NCBI GenBank assembly: GCA_003140595.1
Contig: PLKG01000107.1
Location: 48,038 to 83,731 of the forward strand
DNA: 35,694 nucleotides
Reading direction: 5' to 3'
Source: Acidimicrobiaceae bacterium
GTDB taxonomy: Bacteria; Actinomycetota; Acidimicrobiia; Acidimicrobiales; Bog-793
A program made the position numbers and the translations under genes. Numbering within the stretch: the first letter of the stretch is position 1; each line of letters begins with the position of its first letter. The notes below the pieces were generated by a model. That model saw only the letters and a program-made list of their open reading frames with translations. It was not told the origin of the DNA and did not search any database. Positions 16,951 through 25,288 of the stretch are shown in pieces.

Positions 16951-17008
16951 GGGCGGTGGCCATCCTGGCTTCTCGTTCCTAACGGCCGAGTGGTCCATCA
17001 ATCTGCCT

Positions 17009-18097
17009 TCACGAGGCCATCTTGTGGATATCGACCAGTGCGCGCTGTGCCGGCGTCAGCCGGTAGAGGAAGGCGAGCAGGCGCGCGACCACCTGGAAGA
17101 GGTAGGCGGGAACCTCATCTCCTATCTCACAAGCATCAAACAGCGCCCGCGCTACGGGAGGGTTCTCGACTATCGGCACTCCCTGCTCGAGTGCCACTGT
17201 CCTGATCGCGAGTGCGTCCTCGTCGTCGCCCTTGGTGACCACACGCGGCGCCCTGTCCTTGGAGCGGTCGTACTGGAGGCCGACCGAGAAGTGAGTGGGG
17301 TTCACCACGATCACATTCGCCCGGGAGACCGCCGCGAGGACCTGCATCCTCGACAGACGCCGGCGTCGACGACGGAGCGCTCTGCGGACCTCTGGGTTCC
17401 CCTCGGTCTCGCGCATCTCGCGGCGGACCTCGAACTTGGTCATCCTCATCGAGTCGTTGAACTGGCGACGCTGGAAGGCGTAGTCGGCGATTGCCAGCAC
17501 GAGGGCTGCGCCGACGATGTCCCTGAGCAGACCGAGCAGGCCGTCAGCGGTCGCGGTGAGGGTCGACTGGATCGGCAAGGTCCCCGGCCCGAGGAGGCTC
17601 TGTATGAGGTGGCGATCGACCTCGTAGCCGATAGATATGAGAATGATCAGGCGGAAGGCCATCTTGGTGATCTCCCACGCCCCCCGGGCTGAGAAGATCC
17701 TCTTCACCCCGGTCGTCGGGGAGATCTTGTTCCACTTGAAGCCCAACGCGCCCGGAGAGATGTGCAGGCCGACCTGGCCGTAGGCGGCGAAAGCGGCCGC
17801 GCCCGCCGCGGCGAAAAGGATCGGGCCGACGGCCTCGATGACGGTCCACAGGCCGCGTCCCAACAGCGATATCGACTGTGAGGGATCGTTGTCCGCCATC
17901 GTGTTGGTCGCCAGGCTCATGAACCCGGAGACCTCCGACACAGCGTGGCGTCCGAGAGCGGGGAGCATGAGGGCAACCACGCCGAGCGAGAACCAGGACC
18001 CGATCTCCGCGGACCTCGCCACGCGACCGTCCCGGCGCGCATCGCGCTTGTGTTTCGGAGTTGGTTTCTCAGTCTTCTGGCTCTTGTCCTCGGCCAT
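17009..18097 (-). CDS. flhB: Flagellar export switch protein FlhB
   Basis: FlhB switches export specificity from rod/hook to filament substrates by self-cleavage in its NPTH motif. The 362-residue protein has a charged N-terminus (KSQKTEKPTPKHKRDARRDG), four membrane helices, an arginine-rich linker (RRALRRRRRRLSRM) and VVNPTHFSVGLQYD with N266-P267-T268-H269, so cleavage should be intact. Downstream residues VPIVENPPVARALF are also family-typical. ATG 18097 overlaps the fliR stop as TGATG; an in-frame TTG one codon upstream is less likely. Confidence 0.96.
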   Translation of the reverse strand: MAEDKSQKTEKPTPKHKRDARRDGRVARSAEIGSWFSLGVVALMLPALGRHAVSEVSGFMSLATNTMADNDPSQSISLLGRGLWTVIEAVGPILFAAAGAAAFAAYGQVGLHISPGALGFKWNKISPTTGVKRIFSARGAWEITKMAFRLIILISIGYEVDRHLIQSLLGPGTLPIQSTLTATADGLLGLLRDIVGAALVLAIADYAFQRRQFNDSMRMTKFEVRREMRETEGNPEVRRALRRRRRRLSRMQVLAAVSRANVIVVNPTHFSVGLQYDRSKDRAPRVVTKGDDEDALAIRTVALEQGVPIVENPPVARALFDACEIGDEVPAYLFQVVARLLAFLYRLTPAQRALVDIHKMAS

Positions 18098-18855
18098 CAA
18101 CTACCCCCGAACAGCTGGCTGACACCACGGCTGACGAGGTTGGTCACATCAGACGGCAACGCGACGATGGCGAGGCCTAGGCCGCCGAGAACGAGCAGGA
18201 TCTGCAGGGGGAAGCCGAGGACGAACACGTTTGCCTGGGGCGCGGACTTTGCAAGCAGGCCGAGCAGGATCTGGGCCACGAACACCACCGCGACGAGCGG
18301 TGCCGCGATCTCAGCCGACGCGGCGAAGAAGCTGACGAGATCCGAGCTCAACAGCGTGGGCAGCTGCTGGATGTCATGTTCTGGCACTGTCGTGCCGATG
18401 ACGGCGAAGCTGCGGACGAAGCCCTGGGCGAGAAGCAGGAAGGCACCCGACACGAAGATCAGCACCGTCGCGATCCACTCGTACATCTGGGCGAGGAGAG
18501 GCGACTGGTCAAGGCTCAGCGGGTCGATCGCGGGCGGGAGGTTGAGCCCGGAGAACTGGTCGATTATCGATCCCGCCCCTTGGACAGCACCGACGAAGAG
18601 CTGAACCACAAAGCCGATCAAGGCCCCTACGGCGATCTGGACCACGAGGGCCCCGACGAGCGCGGGAACAGAGGTTGGCAGCGCGTCGTGCGACACGGTC
18701 GGCACCGCCGCCACGGCGAGGCCGGCCGCGATCCCGGTCTTTCCGAGGAAGGGGATCATATTGTTGGAAAAGGGCGGGCAAAAGTACAAGAAAGCCGTTC
18801 CTCGCAGCAGTGCCAGGAAGAAGGCGACGCCGGCGCCCAGCTGAAGCTGGATCAT
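18097..18855 (-). CDS. fliR: Flagellar export gate protein FliR
   Basis: FliR forms the export channel core with FliP and FliQ. The 252-residue, strongly hydrophobic protein has about six membrane helices and family features such as GALIGFVVQLFVGAVQGAGS and QILLGLLAKSAPQANVFVLG, followed by FPLQILLVLGGLGLA. ATG 18855 lies 2 nt after the fliQ stop. Order fliP-fliQ-fliR-flhB-flhA is conserved across bacteria. Confidence 0.95.
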   Translation of the reverse strand: MIQLQLGAGVAFFLALLRGTAFLYFCPPFSNNMIPFLGKTGIAAGLAVAAVPTVSHDALPTSVPALVGALVVQIAVGALIGFVVQLFVGAVQGAGSIIDQFSGLNLPPAIDPLSLDQSPLLAQMYEWIATVLIFVSGAFLLLAQGFVRSFAVIGTTVPEHDIQQLPTLLSSDLVSFFAASAEIAAPLVAVVFVAQILLGLLAKSAPQANVFVLGFPLQILLVLGGLGLAIVALPSDVTNLVSRGVSQLFGGS

Positions 18856-18857
18856 CG

Positions 18858-19127
18858 CTAGGTGAGCAGCTGCGGGATCGTCCCGTACAGCTGCTGGACG
18901 TAGTCCACGAGCTGGGTGATCATCCAGTGCCCGGTGAGGGCGAGGATCGCAGCGACCACGACGAGCTTCGGCAAGAAGGTGAGAGTGAATTCCTGGACCG
19001 TGGTCACGGCCTGGAACAGCGACACCGACAGGCCCACGACGAGCGTCGCGACGAGGATCGGCCCGGCGAGCTTGGCGACCATCACGATGGCCTGGCCCAT
19101 GAGAGTGACGACGGTGTTGGTGTCCAT
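18858..19127 (-). CDS. fliQ: Flagellar export gate protein FliQ
   Basis: An 89-residue protein with two membrane helices: IVMVAKLAGPILVATLVVGL, followed by LFQAVTTVQEFTLTFLPKLV leading into the second helix. It starts MDTNTVVTLMGQA, and length and motifs match FliQ (89 residues in E. coli). ATG 19127 follows the fliP stop by 3 nt. Confidence 0.95.
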   Translation of the reverse strand: MDTNTVVTLMGQAIVMVAKLAGPILVATLVVGLSVSLFQAVTTVQEFTLTFLPKLVVVAAILALTGHWMITQLVDYVQQLYGTIPQLLT

Positions 19128-19130
19128 CGC

Positions 19131-19880
19131 TCAGTGGAAGCTCGTGATCAGCGAGTGGACCACGAGGGCCCAGCCGTCGACGAGTACGAAGAGGAGGATC
19201 TTGAAGGGCAGCGAGACGAGCGTGGGCGGGAGCATGAACATGCCCATCGACATGAGCACCGATGAGACGACGAGGTCGATCACGAGGAACGGGATGAAGA
19301 TCACGAAACCGATCGTGAACGCGCTCTGCACCTGGGAGAGCACGAAGGAGGGCACGACGACGGTCATCGGCAGTGTCGCAGGGTTCGTGAACGAGTCGTG
19401 CTGGTCTGTCGCGAACATCTCGAGCTCGGAGATGCCCGTTTGCTTGAGCATCCAGGTTTTCACCGGGACCTCTCCGACCTTTATGGCCTGGGTCGCGTTC
19501 ACCTTGCCGTGGAGGTAGGGCTGAAGGGCTTGGTGGTCCACCTGGTTCAGAACAGGCGCCATCACAAACAGCGAGATGAACAGCGCGATGCCTGCGAGCA
19601 CCTGGTTCGGAGGAGTGTTCTGGAGGCCGAGGCCGCTTCGCGTGAGGCCGAGGACGATGAAGATACGCGTGAAGCCTGTGAAGAGGATCAACACCGACGG
19701 AGCTATGGAGAGAATGGTGAGTGCGGCGATGATCACCACCGAGGTCGACGGGCTGTGCAGACCGCCAAAGCTGATGTTCACCGACGGAGTTGCGGTCGCG
19801 ACGAGCGGGCCGGTCATTTCGCGGCCCGCACGAGCAGGGGACAGCAGGTAGTAGTCAAGTAGCGCTCCGGCCAAGGACAC
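19131..19880 (-). CDS. fliP: Flagellar export gate protein FliP
   Basis: FliP (249 residues) makes up most of the export channel. Conserved stretches are LFTGFTRIFIVLGLTRSGLG, PPNQVLAGIALFISLFVMAP, and the C-terminal MGMFMLPPTLVSLPFKILLF with VDGWALVVHSL. No cleavable signal peptide is evident at the N-terminus, as in B. subtilis FliP and unlike E. coli. GTG 19880 is the first start; ATG 19817 (MTGPLVATATPS) would also give a complete protein. Confidence 0.95.
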   Translation of the reverse strand: MSLAGALLDYYLLSPARAGREMTGPLVATATPSVNISFGGLHSPSTSVVIIAALTILSIAPSVLILFTGFTRIFIVLGLTRSGLGLQNTPPNQVLAGIALFISLFVMAPVLNQVDHQALQPYLHGKVNATQAIKVGEVPVKTWMLKQTGISELEMFATDQHDSFTNPATLPMTVVVPSFVLSQVQSAFTIGFVIFIPFLVIDLVVSSVLMSMGMFMLPPTLVSLPFKILLFVLVDGWALVVHSLITSFH

Positions 19881-19893
19881 GCTGCGGGTCGGC

Positions 19894-20289
19894 TCAGCGC
19901 CGGACGGTCAGCTCCCGCAGCTTGGAGATGGTGGCGTCCCATGCCATAGGCGTCTGCCTCGACTCCGCCTTCCATGGCGTGTCGGCTTGCAGTTGCCCGG
20001 CGACTGGCTCCAGTTCCTTCGCCGGAATTTCGCTGATGAGGGTTACAGATTGTGGAGTGACTCCGACGACGAGGTTGCGCTCGCCGACGCGCACGATGGC
20101 GACAGATGTGGTCCGCGACAGCGACTTGCGGCCGAGCACCTCGAGGCGCGCGCCTGACGAGGCGCCGATGGCTTTCGCGCCGCCGCCGTTCTGGCCGCGA
20201 CGCGCCAGGCGCGACAGCCCCCAGACGAGGAAGAGCACTACGGCGAGTGCAAGAAGAGTCCTGCCGAAAAGCAGGATGAAGCTGCCCAT
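19894..20289 (-). CDS. fliO: Flagellar biosynthesis protein FliO
   Basis: FliO helps assemble the FliP ring. This 131-residue protein has one N-terminal membrane helix (ILLFGRTLLALAVVLFLVWG), a basic stretch (LARRGQNG), and a small beta domain with LEVLGRKSLSRTTSVAIVRV and LVVGVTPQSVTLISEI, as in the FliO family. It directly abuts the fliN stop (TAG then ATG). Confidence 0.88.
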   Translation of the reverse strand: MGSFILLFGRTLLALAVVLFLVWGLSRLARRGQNGGGAKAIGASSGARLEVLGRKSLSRTTSVAIVRVGERNLVVGVTPQSVTLISEIPAKELEPVAGQLQADTPWKAESRQTPMAWDATISKLRELTVRR

Positions 20290-20604
20290 CTAGTCGAGCG
20301 CCCCGTGGACTACCTCGGTGATGCGAACGCCGTACTCGTCGTCGACCTCGACGACCTCGCCTCGGGCGATGATCACGTCGTTGTTGGCGATGATGTCGAT
20401 CGGCGCTCCGACTTGGCGGTCGAGCTCGATCACCTGTCCCACGCCGAGCTCGAGCACGGCCCGTATCGGCAGCCTCGTGCGCCCGATACGGGCACTGATC
20501 TCGAGCGGCACGTCGCGCAGACGTGTCGACTTTCGCGACCAGGCATCGCCATGGGCCGCGACGACGTCAGTCTCGGCGGCAGTGGCAACTGCTTCAGTCA
20601 TCAT
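20290..20604 (-). CDS. fliN: Flagellar motor switch protein FliN
   Basis: FliN forms the lower C-ring with FliM. The 104-residue protein has a short acidic N-terminal tail and the SpoA/FliN domain: LEISARIGRTRLPIRAVLEL, VGQVIELDRQVGAPIDIIAN and VIIARGEVVEVDDEYGVRIT. It is FliN-like, not a long FliY, and lacks a CheC-type phosphatase domain. The ATG overlaps the fliM 3' end by 11 nt. Confidence 0.94.
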   Translation of the reverse strand: MMTEAVATAAETDVVAAHGDAWSRKSTRLRDVPLEISARIGRTRLPIRAVLELGVGQVIELDRQVGAPIDIIANNDVIIARGEVVEVDDEYGVRITEVVHGALD

Positions 20605-21472
20605 CGTCGGATACCTCCTCGAGGACGGAAGACACGACCTTGGAGCCGACCGAGCCCTGGAGCGCGCGGGCGACGAGAATGCCCTCGGCGCGCAGATCGA
20701 GCGGCTGGCTCAGCGGGTGGAAGAAACGGATCACGTCGCCGACACTCAGCTCGGACACCTCGGTGGACGACAGGCGGACGGAAGGGAATTCGAGCCACAC
20801 ATCGAGGCTTGCCTGAGTCACGACGGACTCGTCGACCAACAGCGCCGCGTCGTCACGCGTGCGGGTGCTCGAGCGTATGGCCTCGGTGATCTGTCGCACG
20901 AGGGCAAACGGCAGGGCAAGGATCATCTCTGCCGGTTCGTCGTCGCCCACGCACAGGTGCAAGCTCGAGACGAGGAACATCTCTTCGGGTCCCGCGAACT
21001 GAACGAACTGGATGCTCGACTCTTGAGACACCGGGACCGCAAAGACCTCCTTGATCCGCGAGAGGCCTTTGGCGAGCTCGGCGAGAAGTGGGTTGATCAC
21101 CCCGCCGAGAACGGCGAAGTCGGTGTCGGTCAGGTCGCTGTGGCCAGCGAAGGCCGACTGGGTGCCGCCGCCGAGACGGAAGTCGAGCATTCGGACCGCG
21201 GTCTCCAAAGACAGCAGCATGATCGCGGTCCCACTCAGGGGCTCGAGGTTGAACGTCGCGAGGTATGGCCGTTCGCCGAGGATCGTCGTGACCTCGCGCC
21301 AGGACATCTCACGGAGCGACGAGACACCGAGCTGGGTGCTGCGGCGCAGGGACGTGGACAGCTCGACGGTGCCGTGGCGGGCGAAGGTGTCGACCGCCGC
21401 GCTGAACGCCGGGACATATTGGCGGTCGAGTGTCTCGGTCCGGTGGAAGTCGTGAGTCTTGACGGCGGTCAT
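20594..21472 (-). CDS. fliM: Flagellar motor switch protein FliM lacking the N-terminal CheY-binding motif
   Basis: FliM is the C-ring subunit that links FliG to FliN. The middle domain is clear (FARHGTVELSTSLRRSTQLG; MLDFRLGGGTQSAF; LTDTDFAVLGGVINPLLAEL), and the C-terminal SpoA domain follows (ELSVGDVIRFFHPLSQPLDL). The 292-residue protein starts MTAVKTHDFHRTETLDRQYV, which corresponds to the segment after the usual N-terminal tail. The LSQxEIDALL-type motif that binds CheY-P, and its linker, are absent. The start is set at ATG 21472, which overlaps the motB stop as ATGA; the in-frame sequence further upstream overlies motB and contains no such motif. Switching may depend on FliN or another factor. 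Confidence 0.92.
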   Translation of the reverse strand: MTAVKTHDFHRTETLDRQYVPAFSAAVDTFARHGTVELSTSLRRSTQLGVSSLREMSWREVTTILGERPYLATFNLEPLSGTAIMLLSLETAVRMLDFRLGGGTQSAFAGHSDLTDTDFAVLGGVINPLLAELAKGLSRIKEVFAVPVSQESSIQFVQFAGPEEMFLVSSLHLCVGDDEPAEMILALPFALVRQITEAIRSSTRTRDDAALLVDESVVTQASLDVWLEFPSVRLSSTEVSELSVGDVIRFFHPLSQPLDLRAEGILVARALQGSVGSKVVSSVLEEVSDDDD

Positions 21473-22224
21473 GGCAGCGTGACCTTCTGGCCCGGGATCG
21501 TGATCACGATGTTGACGCGGCGGTTCTTGGCCTGGTTGCCGGTGGAACTGTTGGGCACGATCGGGTGGTACTGCCCGAGCCCGACTATGTACAGCTGGTC
21601 CGGGTTGACGTGCGCGACATCCTGCAGGCGCTCGACCACTACGACGGCCCGCTCCGCGGAGAGCTGCCAGTTGTCCCGGTACAAACCGCCCGTGATCGGC
21701 TCGTTGTCGGTGTAGCCCTCGACGTTGACCGGGTTCAAATGCGAGCGGATCACCGTCCCGGTGATGTCGACGACCTCTGCACCGAGCGGGCTCAACGCTG
21801 CAGAGTCGACGCCGTAGTACGTCTTGCCCGTGATGAGCCCGACGACCAGGCCACCGGGGCCAACTGTCAGCTGGACCTCTTTGAGCAGTCCCGCTTTGGA
21901 CAAGGCTCCGCGCAGCTGCTGTTCGAAAGCCGACAGCGATGCCGCGGACTTCGCGACCGGACTCTTGCCCTGGGAGTGCGAGGGCTGGGTCCGGGCGGAT
22001 GACGGCTGGCTCCGTCCGTTGTTGAACGACACGTTCATGCCCTTCGCGAACTCGGAGTACTTGACGTGGTTCAGGCTGCCGAGGGCGTAGAGCACCACGA
22101 ACAAGGCGAGCAGCAGGGTGATCATGTCCGAATAGGTGAGTAGCCAGCGTTCCATCCCGGCAGGCTCTTCCTCGCCGCCCTCTTCTGTGGAGCTGACCGC
22201 TCGGTATGGTCGCGCGGTTCTCAT
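21469..22224 (-). CDS. motB: Flagellar stator protein MotB
   Basis: MotB anchors the stator to peptidoglycan and provides the ion-binding aspartate. The 251 residues include a single membrane helix with RWLLTYSDMITLLLALFVVL, where D33 is the likely proton- or sodium-binding residue, a low-complexity Ser/Gln linker, and an OmpA-like peptidoglycan-binding domain (VEGYTDNEPITGGLYRDNWQ, LSAERAVVVVE, NRRVNIVI). ATG 22224 overlaps the motA stop (ATGA). The coupling ion cannot be told from the sequence alone. Confidence 0.96.
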   Translation of the reverse strand: MRTARPYRAVSSTEEGGEEEPAGMERWLLTYSDMITLLLALFVVLYALGSLNHVKYSEFAKGMNVSFNNGRSQPSSARTQPSHSQGKSPVAKSAASLSAFEQQLRGALSKAGLLKEVQLTVGPGGLVVGLITGKTYYGVDSAALSPLGAEVVDITGTVIRSHLNPVNVEGYTDNEPITGGLYRDNWQLSAERAVVVVERLQDVAHVNPDQLYIVGLGQYHPIVPNSSTGNQAKNRRVNIVITIPGQKVTLP

Positions 22225-23012
22225 GCCGCCGACTCTTCAGCGCTAGAGCCCTTTCCCGGTTCGCTGCGCTCTCTAGGGGCGAGGAACGGGTCGAGGCGGT
22301 CACGAAGCTGCGGGCCGGTGAGTCCCTCCTGGACAGCGAGGAGTCCTTCGATGACGAGCTCCTTGCGGCGCACTTCGTCGTCGGATAGACGCTTCAACTT
22401 GTTGGAGATCGGGATCCAGAAGATGTTCGCCGTCATGACGCCCCAGAGCGTCGCTGTGAATGCGCTCGCGATCGCCGGCCCGAGCGTGGCCGGAGAGGAG
22501 AGGTCGCCCAGCACCCGGACGAGGCCGATGACAGTGCCGAGTATCCCGATTGTCGGTGCGAATCCGCCCATGTCCTGGAAGAATTTGATACCGACTCGAT
22601 GGCGGGCTCGCATTCCGACGATCTCGGCGTCGAGCACGTTGCGGACGCGTTCGGGGTCAGACGTCGTGGTGATGAGCTCCACACCGGAGCGCACGAACGG
22701 ATCGATCTTCGCCTCCGGCAGGCCGCTCTCGAGGGCCAACAGGCCCACTGTCCGTGCCTCTTTGGCGACTTTCATCAAGTGCTCGTTGAAATCCCCCGCA
22801 TGCCAGGAGACCTTGTTCTTCAAGGCAGTGCGGAACGCGCCGCGAACGGGGCGAAGGTCATGCTTGTTGACTCCCGCCATCGAGACGCCGAAGGTGCCAC
22901 CGAACACGAGGATCATCGAGGGGATGCTGACGATCGTCATCGGCTTGCCGTGATCCATGATCATCGCCATGAAGATCGAGGCAAGCGCGACGACGACGCC
23001 AACGGGAGTCAC
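22221..23012 (-). CDS. motA: Flagellar stator protein MotA
   Basis: MotA forms the ion-driven stator ring. The 263-residue protein has four membrane helices and the cytoplasmic loop with charged residues that contact FliG (KEARTVGLLALESGLPEAKI). The TM3-TM4 region contains GGFAPTIGILGTVIGLVRVL and ASAFTATLWGVMTANIFWIP, with the conserved prolines. It starts at GTG 23012, overlapping the flbD stop as GTGA. It resembles the PomA/MotA type found with flbD in Gram-positive clusters. Confidence 0.96.
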   Translation of the reverse strand: MTPVGVVVALASIFMAMIMDHGKPMTIVSIPSMILVFGGTFGVSMAGVNKHDLRPVRGAFRTALKNKVSWHAGDFNEHLMKVAKEARTVGLLALESGLPEAKIDPFVRSGVELITTTSDPERVRNVLDAEIVGMRARHRVGIKFFQDMGGFAPTIGILGTVIGLVRVLGDLSSPATLGPAIASAFTATLWGVMTANIFWIPISNKLKRLSDDEVRRKELVIEGLLAVQEGLTGPQLRDRLDPFLAPRERSEPGKGSSAEESAA

Positions 23013-23299
23013 TCGTCATCGCCTCCCGTTGGCACGACTCTGAGCATCGGCCCTGGTGGCTCACCAGGGACGCTCCAGTTCTTCTCGGGCATGGCGAACG
23101 CACGAGCCGTGATGCGGGCCTTGGCGTCGACGATCTGGTCTATGACGACCTCCGGAGGTTCTTCGACGACGAGATGGGTCCCGCCGACGAGGAAGACGTT
23201 CGATTCGCGCCCCAGCGACACGGGATTGAGCTCGACGCGTTCGATGCGGTCGACGTTCAAAGCGGTCGTCGTCCCGTCCTTCTTGGTGACCAGGATCAC
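23009..23299 (-). CDS. flbD: FlbD-family flagellar protein
   Basis: FlbD is a small conserved protein of unclear function found beside motA in Gram-positive flagellar operons. GTG 23299 is preferred: GGAGGGAG lies about 5 nt upstream and it gives the family start (VILVTKKDGTTTALNVDRIE, then THLVVEEPPEVVIDQIV). The product is 96 residues, with about 30 extra C-terminal residues rich in proline and acidic groups. The frame stays open further upstream to ATG 23542, into flgE, but that part shows no family similarity. The 193 nt between flbD and flgE (23300-23492) is the largest gap inside the operon and could hold an internal promoter. Confidence 0.85.
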   Translation of the reverse strand: MILVTKKDGTTTALNVDRIERVELNPVSLGRESNVFLVGGTHLVVEEPPEVVIDQIVDAKARITARAFAMPEKNWSVPGEPPGPMLRVVPTGGDDE

Positions 23300-23492
23300 C
23301 GCGTCTCCCTCCGGAGCTATCGGTCTGCCAACCTCTGAAAAGACCTCACACCACAGAGCAGTAAGAAGGGAGGCTGTGGCTCCCCATTCGTCCTCTGAGT
23401 TAGTAACGGCGCGAAAGCGTGATTGCTTGCCGATCCGCGCCATCTCCAATCCGAGTAGTGACATCTGGATTGCCTCAGTGTTCTCGGCGAGA

Positions 23493-24758
23493 TCAGGCGT
23501 TGGTGACGAGGGCCTGGAGGGCGGTCTCGGTGCTGGAGACAACCTTGGTGTCGGCCTCGTAGTCCGTCTGGGCTTCGATGAGGCTTGTCAGCTGGTTGGC
23601 GAGGTCGACGTTCGACTGCTCGAGGGCTCCACCGAGGAGAGTTCCTCTCCCGGCAGAACCGGGAGTGCCGGTCTCGGGCGCGCCTGAAGCTGCCGTCGTC
23701 TGGTACTGAAGGTTCCCCAGGTTCTCGAGCCCGCCGGGGTTGGAGAAGTTGGCGAGGGCGAGGGTTCCCAGCTGCTGAGACTGGCCGTTGGTGAAGGTTC
23801 CCGAGATGACCCCGCTCTGGCCTATCGACCATGACTGGAGGCTGCCCTCGGTGTAGCCGTCCTGGCTAGCCACACCGACGGTCTGGGCCGTCGTGTACTG
23901 GCTCACGGAGTTGTTGGTCGTGGACGCCGGGAAGACGAAGTTGATCGCCTTCTCGCTCCAGTTGAAGCCCGTCGGGAGCGCTTGGGAGCTGGCTATCGAG
24001 GCCGCGCCCGTGACCTTCTGCGAGGCGCCACCGTCAACGGCGTAGCTTTCCAACTGGCCCGTCGAGTCGAAGGTCAATGTGACACCGGAGCTGAATAGGT
24101 TCGACCCGTTCACGCTCGCCTGCATCGTCCACACGTTCGGGGTGCTGGTCGCCGGTGTGTAGGTGAGTGTCAGCGGCACGTCGTTGCCCTGGGCGTCGAA
24201 CATTGTCGCGGTCGTCGTGAAGGCATTTCCGCCGGAGGGGATGTTCCCTCCCATGGTCAGGTTCGCCGTCTCCTTTGGTGCGATCGTCATGCTGCTCGGG
24301 ATGGTGAGAGGCCCGGTGGGCCCGGTCGTCGCTGTTGTCCCGGCCCAACCCTGCACGACGGCCCCGTTCGAGGCCGCGAGCGTTCCGTTCACATCCAGGT
24401 TGAAGTCCCCGTCGCGGGTGTAGTACGTGTTGGCACCCTGACTGACGACGAAGAACCCGCTGCCCTGGATGGCGGCATCGGTTGGGACTCCCGTCTGCAC
24501 GATCGCGCCTTGGGTGAAGTTCGTCTGCATGGCGGCAACCTGTGCGCCGGCGCCTATCGCCGACGGGTCGGTGCTGGCCAGGCCCGCCGAGGACCCGCTC
24601 CCGGGAGCGAGCTGCTGGGTGAGGATGTCCGAGAACTGGACGTCGGCCTGTTGGTAGCCGTCGGTGTCGGCGTTCGCGACGTTGTTACCTATGGTGTCGA
24701 TCTCGGTCTGCATCGTGCTGATACCCGAGTCGGCAGCGGCAAGTGATGTGAGGGGCAT
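23493..24758 (-). CDS. flgE: Flagellar hook protein FlgE
   Basis: FlgE builds the hook. The 421 residues open with the rod/hook N-terminal motif (SLAAADSGISTMQTEIDTIG, NNVANADTDGYQQADVQFSD), continue with the hook core (AIQGSGFFVVSQGANTYYTR; DGDFNLDVNG), and close with QSNVDLANQLTSLIEAQTDY, the C-terminal helix typical of FlgE/FlgF/FlgG. Length and the long D2-like middle favour FlgE over the rod proteins. Two arginines and four lysines are present. The 54-nt leader holds an RBS (AAAGGG) and two ACAGGA sequences. Confidence 0.94.
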   Translation of the reverse strand: MPLTSLAAADSGISTMQTEIDTIGNNVANADTDGYQQADVQFSDILTQQLAPGSGSSAGLASTDPSAIGAGAQVAAMQTNFTQGAIVQTGVPTDAAIQGSGFFVVSQGANTYYTRDGDFNLDVNGTLAASNGAVVQGWAGTTATTGPTGPLTIPSSMTIAPKETANLTMGGNIPSGGNAFTTTATMFDAQGNDVPLTLTYTPATSTPNVWTMQASVNGSNLFSSGVTLTFDSTGQLESYAVDGGASQKVTGAASIASSQALPTGFNWSEKAINFVFPASTTNNSVSQYTTAQTVGVASQDGYTEGSLQSWSIGQSGVISGTFTNGQSQQLGTLALANFSNPGGLENLGNLQYQTTAASGAPETGTPGSAGRGTLLGGALEQSNVDLANQLTSLIEAQTDYEADTKVVSSTETALQALVTNA

Positions 24759-24812
24759 GTTGTCATCCCTTTCCTGTCTGTTTGCTTGATCCTGTAGGTC
24801 TCTGCTGGTCTT

Positions 24813-25280
24813 TCAACTGGATGAACCGGACACCGGTGCTGGCGTGGACGACGCTTGTTCGACCGCGCTGATGTTGCCGAGCGATACCGAGCTGTCGCCC
24901 ACGTCGAGCGTCGGTCCGCTCGTAGTGAGGGAGAACCCCGTGACCACGCCCGTGACGGGCGAGCCGGACGCGGCGCTGCCAGTGATCGTGTCGCCGATGA
25001 GATTCGCCGCGGCGGAGGTCTGGTCAGTCTCCGCGATCTGCTGTTGGGTCTGCACCTGCGACAGGGCCGCGAGTTGGGTGAGCAGGTCGGCGCTGCTTGT
25101 CGGATCGAGGGGGTCTTGGTACTTGAGGTTGTCGACGAGCAGGCTCAGAAACTCGTTCGGGTCCAGCAGCCCGTTCATTCCCGAGGACTTGGCCGTGCTC
25201 GCGCTCGACTGCGTGTTGTTGGTCGTGGCGCCCGAGGAGCCGAGGTCGACCGCACTCGGCGAGGAAATTGCTTCGATCAC
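24813..25280 (-). CDS. flgD: Hook cap/scaffold protein FlgD
   Basis: FlgD caps the growing hook and is discarded later. The 155-residue protein shows the N-terminal FlgD signature NEFLSLLVDNLKYQDPLDPT followed by LLTQLAALSQVQTQQQ, with a Ser/Thr-rich leader. The C-terminal part is short, so the full beta domains of enteric FlgD are reduced. GTG 25280 follows AGGAGG by 4 nt. It lies 8 nt after fliK and upstream of flgE, the usual fliK-flgD-flgE order. Confidence 0.92.
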   Translation of the reverse strand: MIEAISSPSAVDLGSSGATTNNTQSSASTAKSSGMNGLLDPNEFLSLLVDNLKYQDPLDPTSSADLLTQLAALSQVQTQQQIAETDQTSAAANLIGDTITGSAASGSPVTGVVTGFSLTTSGPTLDVGDSSVSLGNISAVEQASSTPAPVSGSSS

Positions 25281-25288
25281 GAGCCCTC

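Noticed and set aside
19131-19880. Missing signal peptide of FliP as an anomaly
   Set aside because: Gram-positive FliP, such as that of B. subtilis, also lacks an obvious N-terminal signal, so it is not unusual here.
20594-22303. 569-residue reading frame covering fliM and upstream DNA
   Set aside because: The upstream part overlies motB in another frame and has Arg/Pro/Gly-rich shadow composition. ATG 21472 overlapping the motB stop is the fitting fliM start.
23009-23542. 177-residue FlbD
   Set aside because: Family similarity starts at GTG 23299, which has a strong ribosome binding site; the upstream part overlaps flgE and lacks similarity. It is kept only as a low-interest question.
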